From positions 119,918 to 133,545 of the forward strand of contig MU657201.1 of assembly GCA_026770575.1 (NCBI GenBank): a stretch of 13,628 bases of DNA, in the 5' to 3' direction. Both the position numbers and the translations under genes were made by a program. This stretch comes from Pelagophyceae sp. CCMP2097. Its lineage: Eukaryota > Sar > Pelagophyceae. The notes below the pieces were generated by a model. It saw nothing but the letters and a program-made list of their open reading frames with translations, searched no databases and was not told where the DNA came from. Positions 7,608 to 13,628 of the stretch are shown piece by piece. Each line of letters starts with the position of its first letter. The first letter of the stretch is position 1.

Positions 7608-8011
7608 TCCGCCGCCCTGCTTTTGCAGCGCTTTGCTCACTCCAAAGTCACCGAGCTTCACCATGCCGAGCCGCGTCAAAAACACGTTTTGCGCCTTGAG
7701 GTCGCGGTGCACGATGCGCCTGGCGTGGACGTGCCGCAGCGCCAAAAGGCACTGCACGAAGATAAACATGGCGTCTTGCTCCGGCCACGGCTGCTCCGCG
7801 TGCCCCCAAACGACGCGATGTAGCGCACGACGTTCGTGTGGGAGTGCTGCTGCAGCAAAATCGCCTCCTTTTGCGCCTCGTCAACGGCGGCCTTGTCCGC
7901 GACCTGGATCTTCTTGACGACGACGTGTTCCTTGGACTCGAGGTCGCGGCAGAGTAAAGCACGACCGAACGAGCCCTTGCCCAGCACCTTGAGCACCTCG
8001 AACTTGTCCAT
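7608..8011 (-). pseudogene. NEK-like protein kinase fragment, truncated and internally deleted
   Basis: The fragment begins MDKFEVLKVLGKGSFG, a glycine-rich loop (G11, G13, G16), and continues with LESKEHVVVKKI (the VAIK-type lysine at about 33), an alpha-C region (DEAQKEAILLQQHSH) and VVRYIASF. The next readable part is in another frame: PWPEQDAMFIFVQCLLALRH, HRDLKAQNVFL and LGDFGVSKAL. About 30-35 residues that should lie between (strands 4-5, hinge, start of helix D) are absent, and there is no room for an intron. After the SKAL segment following DFG, homology stops where the oppositely oriented MYND fragment begins, so the activation loop end and C-lobe are missing. The HRDLKxQN and FIFVQ motifs point to the NIMA-related family. 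It should be non-functional as a kinase. Confidence 0.87.
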
Positions 8012-8250
8012 GCCCTGGTCCGTCGCGACCGCGTCGTAGACCCTCTTCAGCGATAAAATAGACTTTTGAGAAAACTTGGAGGAGACGGAGATCCGCGCCG
8101 CAGCGCGCGGCGACGCGGCCGGCCGGGACCGCCTCGGGCCGCGCGGCGCCGGTGCCCCCCGGGTAGCCTGCGCGCGGGCCTCTGTCAGAGGCGGGCGCTT
8201 CGTCGGGCCGGGTGCAGCCGCGGCTGAGGGTCCGCGCTGACTGCCGCCCC
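8012..8250. promoter_or_regulatory. Spacer upstream of the GH95 gene
   Basis: The kinase fragment points left and the GH95 gene points right, so the GH95 promoter and 5' untranslated region should lie here. The sequence is very GC-rich from about 8085 on, with no TATA-like element; a less GC-rich patch lies at about 8050-8080. I can identify no defined site. Confidence 0.35.
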
Positions 8251-11200
8251 ATGGCCTTGAAGCGGCGCTGGGCCTGCCTCTTCGTCGTCGCCGCGTCGTC
8301 GTTCTTTTGTGTCCTCGCTAAACTCGTTTGGCGCCTCGAAAGGCAGCGGCCCTGGCGCAGACGGCCGTGGCGCAAACGGCCGCCGGCGACCCTCGTCCAC
8401 ACCGCCGTCGACGCTCCTCCACCGCGGCCGCGAGAAGCCGGCGCCCTACTGGCGGTCCTGTTTGCCTCCGTCACGATGCGCGTAGGTGCGCGGCTTTGCA
8501 TTCACGATGCGCGTAGGTGCGCGGCTTTGCATTGGCTCAACGCGACGGACTTGCCGGGTGCTGACGTCGGCTACACCGACTTCAAATCGCCCTCGGAGTG
8601 CTGCGACGCGTGAGGAGGCCTGCTGCGACGCGTGAGGCCCCAACGCGTCGTTGGAGGCCCCAGCGCGTCGTCGGAGGCGCACCCCGTAGGTGCGTGGCGG
8701 AGATCAAGTGCGTTGCTTGGACGGTCGGCCCAGGCGGATGTTGGCTGAAAGGGAGCATTCCCACGTGCGTCGCGAGGGACCGCCTTTGCAGAGTGGCCTC
8801 GCATTCTTTGCGCGCAGGCCCGTGGGCAAGGCGAGGCTGACGAGCGGCGTCCTTCCGGCGGTCGTCCTGGCTGCGCACTCCGAGGCCGCCGCGCTGGCCG
8901 TGCGCGCGGCGGCCCCCGATGCGACTTCCGCGTATGCAGAGGCGCGTGCGGCGACTGTCGCACTTACGGCGGCGACGCCGGCGACTCCCGCACATCCCGC
9001 GTCGCCAAGAGTCGTCGCTCCGAAGAGGCCCACGCGGCCGCCGCCCGTCGACGAAGACGCCGGGGCGCGCGTGCGCGTGGCCCCGGAGGCAGTGGCGTGC
9101 TGCGGTGCGGCGGCGGGGCGCGGACAGGACGACGGCGCGTCGCAGCTGTGGGCGACTCAGCCGGGTGCCGACTGGTCCGAAGCGTGGCCTCTTGGGAACG
9201 GCGCTCTCGGGGCTTTAGTCAAGGGCGAGCCCTGGCACGCTCGGATAGCTCTCGCTGAAGAAACGTTTTACGAGGCGCGCGGCCCAATCGATGAAGCGCA
9301 TTCTGAAGCGAAGAGACTCGGGGCGGAGCGGCGCGAGGCTCGACGAAAGGCGGGCAAAGGGACTCGAGACGACGCGGAATGGTTTGCGAAGCCGGCGACG
9401 CCGCACGCCGCATTTCAGAAGAGCCGCGCGGCACTGTTAAGAGGCGACGTCGAAGAGGCCCAAGACGCGGCGCGGTGGCTCGACGGCGGCCCCGTCGCGA
9501 GTTTTCTAGGCATGGGCTCTTTACGAATTCTAGTCAACGGAGGCAAGTGGGCCAATTCCACCGGAACTTTATTGCAGCGCTTCGCCCGTTTGAGCCGCTC
9601 CGGCTCAGACGTCTCCGGCTACTCCCGGAGACTCGACGTCAATCGAGCTGTGGCATCGGACAAGTTCGTCGCAAACTCGGCGGCAAGGGTCGAAAATCAT
9701 CGGAGGGAGCACTTTGCGAGCCACGCTTCAAACGTCTTCGTCTCGCGCTACGCCTGCGAGACGCGGGCGCAACCCGACGGCGGCGGCTGCCTCGACGAGG
9801 TGCGGATCGGGCTGGAGCGGCCCGAGGCGGCGGTTGGGGTGACGAAACGCGGGTTTTTGGCTTTGAAGCACCCGAGGTTTACAGTCTGCGTCCGCCTCGT
9901 CGATGATTCGGGCAACGACGTCGGCGCTGTCGAAGACGACGGCCTGCTCACGCTCTTCGCTTCGGGGCCCGCCGTGACGGTCCTCGTCGCGGCGGCGACG
10001 GACTATCGGGGAGGGGACTTCGAGAAGACTTGCGAAGATAGACTCATTGTAAGTTACCGCCGAGGCGGAGGGACTCGCTCTGGCAAAGCGGAGAGGGGAG
10101 GCCTGCACCGGCAAGGCGGAGAGATGTCCTCTACGCGCCCTAGCTGCAGCGAGGAAGCGGGCGGCCGGAAGCCCACGATTAGGCCGCTTCGCTGGGCTAC
10201 GACGAAGTGAAAAGAAGGCACGTTTCCGACTTTAAGGCCGTTTTCGGCCAAACGCGGCTCAACATACACGGCGCGCAAGAGTGCCCGCAGTCCCACCTCC
10301 CAACGGCGCAAAGAGTGCTCCGGCTGCAGAGGTCCGTGGCAAACGAAACGCAAGGTGCGAGGGACGGCGGCAAAGTCGCGAAATCCACCACCGCGCCGGC
10401 GCAAGCCTGCGCGGCGTCTGCGGACGCCGACGACGAACTTTTTTCCCTGGCATTCAACTATGCAAGATACCTCCTCATTTCCTCGAGCCGCGCCGGCGAG
10501 CATGCCGCGTCCGCAAAACCGAAGCCCACGCATCTTGAATACGGTCTGATGCGGCTCCGAAAACGGTCTTATGCGGCCCCTCGACGGCCCCTTCTCCGCC
10601 TTCATTCTCAGACGTAGGCGGCCAACCCGCCAACCTGCAAGGCGTCTGGGCCGACGGCGCATCGCCGCGCCCGAATGGACCCGCAGAGAGTGCCATGCTG
10701 TCGTGTGCAACTGTTCAGAGAGTAGGGGAACAGTATCTTGTGGGATTCTACTAGTAACCCATACTAGGAATCCGATGGGAATCCTAACGGCATTCCCAGA
10801 GGTTTCAAGGCCCTCTCTAGGTCTCAAGGCCCCTTGGGCGGGCGACTACCATCTGAACATCAACCTGCAGATGTGCTACTGGCCCGCCTTGACCTCGAAC
10901 CTAGCCGAGACGGCGGCGCCGCTGGTGGAATTCGTCTCGAAGTTGGCGGAGAGGGGGAGGAAGACGGCTCGAGAATGGTACAACGCCTCCGGGTGGGTCG
11001 CACGCGGCGGCGTCCCAGCGGTGCAAGCCCCTTGTCTGACTTACTGCATCGTCGCCGGAAGGTTCCGGAGCGCCTTTGCACCAGATACACTTGAGATCCT
11101 ACGGACCGAACCGCGAGGCCCCTTCTCTGAGGATTCCCGCACTAGGCCCACGCGTACACCGACATCTGGGGCGACACGCGCGCCTTGGGCGAGAACAAGT

Positions 11201-13024
11201 GGGCCTTGTGCGTCACCTGCGGTGAGCGTCCGTGCGTCGTCCGTCGGGCATTCCTCGTCGTCCAAAACTTGTCGCAAAACACAAGGCGCGTGGGCGGCGC
11301 TGGCGGCGTACGAGGCCTTTGAGTGGGCGCCCGACAACTTGAAGGCGCTCGATTCGGCGGTTGTTGTGCTGGAAGACGCCGTGCGATTTTTTCGAGACTA
11401 CGTCGTGCCCATCTCCGTCGAGATCGACGGCAAGACAGTCCAAGTCGACGCCACGGGCCCGACGACGTCGCCGGAGAACTCGTACCTCGCCAACAAGACG
11501 CGTGAGCCCGCCTCGACTCTGGGGCGTTTGTTGTCAATTGTGGCGATCGCGGCAACGCAGGCTGGCGCTACGTGGCCCTGTCGCCGGCGATGGACGTGGC
11601 GGTCCTGATGCGTCTGTATGAGGCGTATGGGGAGGCGTGCGGGATGCATAGCGACGTTTCGTTCTGCGACTCGACGCTCGTCGAATACGCTCGGGGCGCT
11701 CCCGCGAGGCGAGTCCGCCCGTCGACGCATCGAAAGCCCGTCGACTCGCCCGCCTTCACTCTCCGCGCAGGCTGCCGCACGGCGGCGCGCCCCTGGAGCG
11801 CGGCGGTTTGGTGGAGGAGTATCCTTTGTCGAACATTTCCGACAGTGCCGCGGACGTCGCACACCGCCACTTCTCGGGACTCTGGCCCTGGATGCGCCGA
11901 GGCAGCGTCGGAAGAAGAAGCGGGCGGAGGAAACGGAGCGAGCATGCGAAGAATGGGGAGAGAGGAACGGACTGCGTAGGCCGGGCCGCGCCGCGCCGAC
12001 AGAGTCGGCTATCAAGACGGTCCGGGCCAAGCTCGCCGCCGGCGGCGGCCACACGGGCTGGAGCAGAGCCTGGGCTGCGGGACTGCAAGCAAGACTCGGT
12101 CAGTGCCCCGAACACGCCTTCCGTATCGCCGCCTTCTTGCTGCCTGCATCGGATCTCTAGGCTGTGCGGCGGAGCTGGAGTCTTCGCTGCGGCTGCTCTT
12201 GGCGAAGTACGTCTGCCCGACGAACTTGTTGGCCACGCATCCGCCTCTCAGACCAACAAAGTCGATGAAAGGTGAGCTTCCTTGAGTATCAATCGAGCCT
12301 CTTGAGAGCATTAATATAGGCTGCCAGACGTGCTTCGAGCCTTTCTCCGGGTCGCGCGGCCGCGGCATGGTCACGGAGCACGGGGCCGTTTTTCAATTGG
12401 ACGGGAACTTGGGCTTACTGTCGGCAATGACGGAAGTGAGGGCCCTTGTCTGCTGGAAATCCACCCTGGTCCCTTATCTGCCGAAAATCCGGCCTCGGGC
12501 CGCTCTTGAAAAGCACCGCGGCGGCACACGCTGGGACGGCGGCACGTAGGCGCTGCTGCAGTCGCACCGCGGGCCGCTGCGCGAGCCGGAATTGATCTTG
12601 CTCCCGGCCTTACCGACTTCTTGGAGGACAGGTGCGACCGCGGCCCGGGGCGGCGGGGCGGCGGAAGACGGAGCCGCCTTGGAGACGGAGCCGCCGGGCA
12701 GGCGCCCCGGAGAAGAACCTGCGAGCTTGTCGTCGGGCGGGGCCCTGCGGGCCTTTGGCGCTCTTGGCGATCTGTGCGACCGTAGGCGCCGTGTACGCGC
12801 TGCGCGCGCGCGGTGGTTTTGAGGTTGAATTGCACTGGGCCGCCGGCGTGTTGGTCAACGCCACCGTCTCCGCGAAAGCCGCAGGCCGGCTGCGCGTGCG
12901 CTCCGCGACGCCGCTTTCGGCGAGCCGGCCCTCTGCAGCGGTGGCGGGCGACGCAAACGTCTTGCGGCTCAGCCTCAGCCGCGGCGACGTCGTCGTGCTG
13001 TTTCCGTGGAGGCGAGGCTTTTAA
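8251..13024 (+). CDS. Membrane-anchored PAN/Apple-GH95 glycoside hydrolase, 15 exons
   Basis: GH95 enzymes remove alpha-L-fucose or alpha-L-galactose by inversion. Exons inferred by frame and motif: 8251-8609, 8690-8764, 8818-10048, 10183-10495, 10618-10656, 10821-10999, 11146-11221, 11286-11501, 11561-11708, 11771-11901, 12003-12098, 12161-12271, 12320-12435, 12550-12631, 12786-13024; 1136 aa. Residues 8-27 are hydrophobic after KRR: signal or type II anchor. A PAN/Apple-like module follows (NATDLPGADVG, SPSECCDAC, KCVAWTVGPGGCWLKG). GH95 begins near WSEAWPLGNGALGALVKGE. Then come FASHASNVFVSRY, ARYLLISSSRAGGQPANLQG, APWAGDYHLNINLQM (N685, N687), AYTDIWGDTRALGENKWAL, SPENS (E821), VAHRHFSGLWP, GGGHTGWSRAWAAGLQARLG, VFQLDGN (D1019) and ALRARGGFEVELHW. 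The N-E-D spacing (134 and 198) resembles that of the Bifidobacterium enzyme AfcA as I recall it (N423, E566, D766). Least certain: exon 1 and the 11901/12003 junction. Substrate is not determined. Confidence 0.92.
8471..8532 (+). repeat. Perfect 31-bp tandem duplication in exon 1
   Basis: Bases 8471-8501 and 8502-8532 are identical. Each copy contains CGTAGGTGCG, which resembles both a TAG acceptor and a GTGCG donor as used by other introns here; the same ten bases recur at the exon 2 acceptor (8685-8694). Because 31 is not a multiple of three, copy number changes the frame linking the membrane segment to the PAN-like domain; with two copies the frame is open throughout. Confidence 0.9.
8599..8677 (+). 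repeat. Two short tandem repeats making up intron 1
   Basis: A 17-base unit, TGCTGCGACGCGTGAGG, occurs at 8599-8615 and 8621-8637, duplicating the exon 1 donor. It is followed by two near-identical 20-base units at 8638-8657 and 8658-8677. Together they account for most of the 80-nt intron at 8610-8689. Use of the second donor would add 22 nt and shift the frame. Confidence 0.85.
10496..10617 (+). other. GC-AG intron 4 of the GH95 gene
   Basis: Removing 10496-10617 joins LLISSSRAG to GQPANLQGVW, the continuous GH95 motif. The intron starts GCGAGC and ends GTAG. No GT lies near the required position, so a GC donor is the only simple solution. Confidence 0.75.
10657..10820 (+). other. GC-AG intron 5 of the GH95 gene
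   Basis: Removing 10657-10820 joins GVWADG to LKAPWAGDYHLN, as in the family. The intron starts GCGCAT and ends CTAG. A GT donor farther on (AGAGTGCC, about 10690) would also keep the frame but would add about 11 residues inside a conserved motif. Confidence 0.65.
11000..11145 (+). other. GC-AG intron 6 of the GH95 gene
   Basis: Removing 11000-11145 joins NASGWV to AHAYTDIWG, a conserved GH95 sequence, in phase 0. The intron starts GCACGC and ends CTAG. I find no GT at the needed position. Confidence 0.75.
11709..11770 (+). other. GC-AG intron 9 of the GH95 gene
   Basis: The donor GCGAGT differs from a good GTGAGT donor by one base. Removing 11709-11770 joins EYARGAPAR to LPHGGAPLERGG in frame (codon AG/G), the expected R-LP segment of GH95. 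The acceptor is GCAG. Confidence 0.7.
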
Positions 13025-13321
13025 TTCATACAAGTGTACAGAGGTCGGAGCACTCCGACGGTCCCGGCACTCGCGGACTGATGATCCTGTGGACTTGGCC
13101 GCCTCCGCTCGAGGCTATTGCCGTCCCGGCGGGGGGGCTTCTTGACAACCCCCCCGAGGCCCGGAAATCATTGGGCGAAGCCCGTGTCCTCCGACGAAGA
13201 TACCGACGCCTTTGCAGACCGCCAGCACGTCTTATACGTTCTCGCCACTTGAGTCGAGGGTCAGACCCGAAAGACGGAAGGTCGACTGGCGATCCCACTC
13301 GAGCCGAGAGCAACAACGAAA
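13025..13321. other. Convergent 3'-3' spacer with two hairpins
   Basis: The GH95 gene ends at 13024 and the WD40 gene ends at 13322 from the other side, so this is shared 3' flank. A short inverted repeat (GTCGGAG at 13044-13050, CTCCGAC at 13053-13059) lies just after the GH95 stop. A stronger one pairs CGGGGGGG at 13130-13137 with CCCCCCCG at 13149-13156. No polyadenylation signal of the AATAAA type is seen, and no gene is recognisable. Confidence 0.45.
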
Positions 13322-13628
13322 TTAGAGAGCGACATTCCAGAGCCGCGCCGTCTTGTCGTCGCTCGCAGTCAAGGCGCGCGTGCCGTCGGGCGAGAACGCG
13401 CAGCTCCGGACGGAGCCGGCGTGGCCCTCGAGCGTCGTCAGCAGCGCGCCCGTCTCGGCGTCCAAGAGCCGCGCCGTGTTGTCGCCGCTCGCCGTCACGA
13501 TGCGCTTGCCGTCGGGCGAGAAAGCGCAGCTCATGACGTAGTTGGTGTGCCCCTCGAGCGTCGCCACCAGCGCGCCCGTCTCGGCGTCCCAGAGCCGCGC
13601 CGTTTTGTCGTGGCTCGCCGTCACGATG
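13322..13628 (-). CDS. WD40-repeat protein, 3' end only
   Basis: The frame enters from the right edge and ends at a stop at 13322-13324. It shows successive WD40 blades: TASHDKTARLWDAETGAL, then HTNYVMSCAFSPDGKRIVTA with DNTARLLDAETGAL, then HAGSVRSCAFSPDGTRALTA with DDKTARLWNVAL. Repeats are 42 residues (126 bp), typical of highly regular beta-propellers that scaffold protein complexes. The blades are very alike at DNA level, suggesting recent duplication. The middle blade has LLD where the others have LWD or LWN. The true start and any other domains are outside the window, so no specific partner or pathway can be named. Confidence 0.9.
   Translation of the reverse strand, partial: IVTASHDKTARLWDAETGALVATLEGHTNYVMSCAFSPDGKRIVTASGDNTARLLDAETGALLTTLEGHAGSVRSCAFSPDGTRALTASDDKTARLWNVAL

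Noticed and set aside
7224..7823. 199-aa plus-strand frame as one real protein
   Set aside because: Its first 91 codons are antisense to cyclophilin exon 1, its intron and the spacer, and its end is antisense to the kinase fragment; only the MYND part (7497-7607) has independent support.
8471..8532. CRISPR-like repeat
   Set aside because: There are only two directly adjacent copies with no spacer, in an intron-bearing eukaryotic gene.
11398..12054. 218-aa minus-strand frame opposite GH95 exons 8-11
   Set aside because: It is antisense to exons with strong GH95 motifs and has no domain of its own.
12371..13033. 220-aa minus-strand frame opposite the GH95 3' exons
   Set aside because: Same reasoning: low-complexity arginine/alanine/proline content and no homology by eye.
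13130..13156. Bacterial rho-independent terminator
   Set aside because: The stem is not followed by a T run, and the neighbouring genes are eukaryotic with introns.

Overview
The window looks like nuclear DNA of a GC-rich, intron-bearing eukaryotic alga, most likely a pelagophyte stramenopile (Aureococcus-like). Reasons: three copies or remnants of a MYND + RING + Sel1-repeat protein family that I associate with pelagophyte genomes; two eukaryote-type genes (ERO1 and a GH95 glycosidase) broken into many short exons; introns of about 48-216 nt ending in CAG or TAG; and no bacterial-style operons. The organism call is inference; the gene structures are read from the sequence by requiring continuous reading frames and conserved family motifs across each junction.

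Layout. 1-753: no convincing gene, with an AT-rich island near 280-360. 754-1797 (-): intact MYND-RING-Sel1 protein. 2293-5079 (-): an eight-exon ERO1 thiol oxidase whose reconstructed protein (654 aa) has the shuttle and active-site cysteines at family spacing, plus a long basic C-terminal tail ending in a membrane segment. 5263-about 6700 (+): a second MYND-RING-Sel1 copy, now a pseudogene, interrupted by a 408-bp AT-rich insertion with about 57-bp terminal inverted repeats (5374-5781). 6752-7357 (-): a small two-exon cyclophilin. 7497-7607 (+): a third MYND fragment, joined to the truncated end of a NEK-like kinase fragment (7608-8011, -). 8251-13024 (+): a 15-exon gene for a membrane-anchored or secreted protein with a PAN/Apple-like domain and a complete GH95 (alpha-L-fucosidase/alpha-L-galactosidase) domain. 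13322-13628 (-): the 3' end of a WD40 protein running off the window.

Functional picture. ERO1 drives disulfide formation in the ER. The GH95 protein would pass through the same secretory route and probably acts at the cell surface or outside on fucosylated or L-galactosylated glycans. The cyclophilin is a general folding-type protein with a divergent active site. I see no evidence that these genes form one dedicated pathway. The strongest unusual signals are the PAN-GH95 architecture, several introns that seem to start with GC instead of GT, the inverted-repeat element that broke a MYND gene, and the rearrangement junction between a MYND finger and an antisense kinase.
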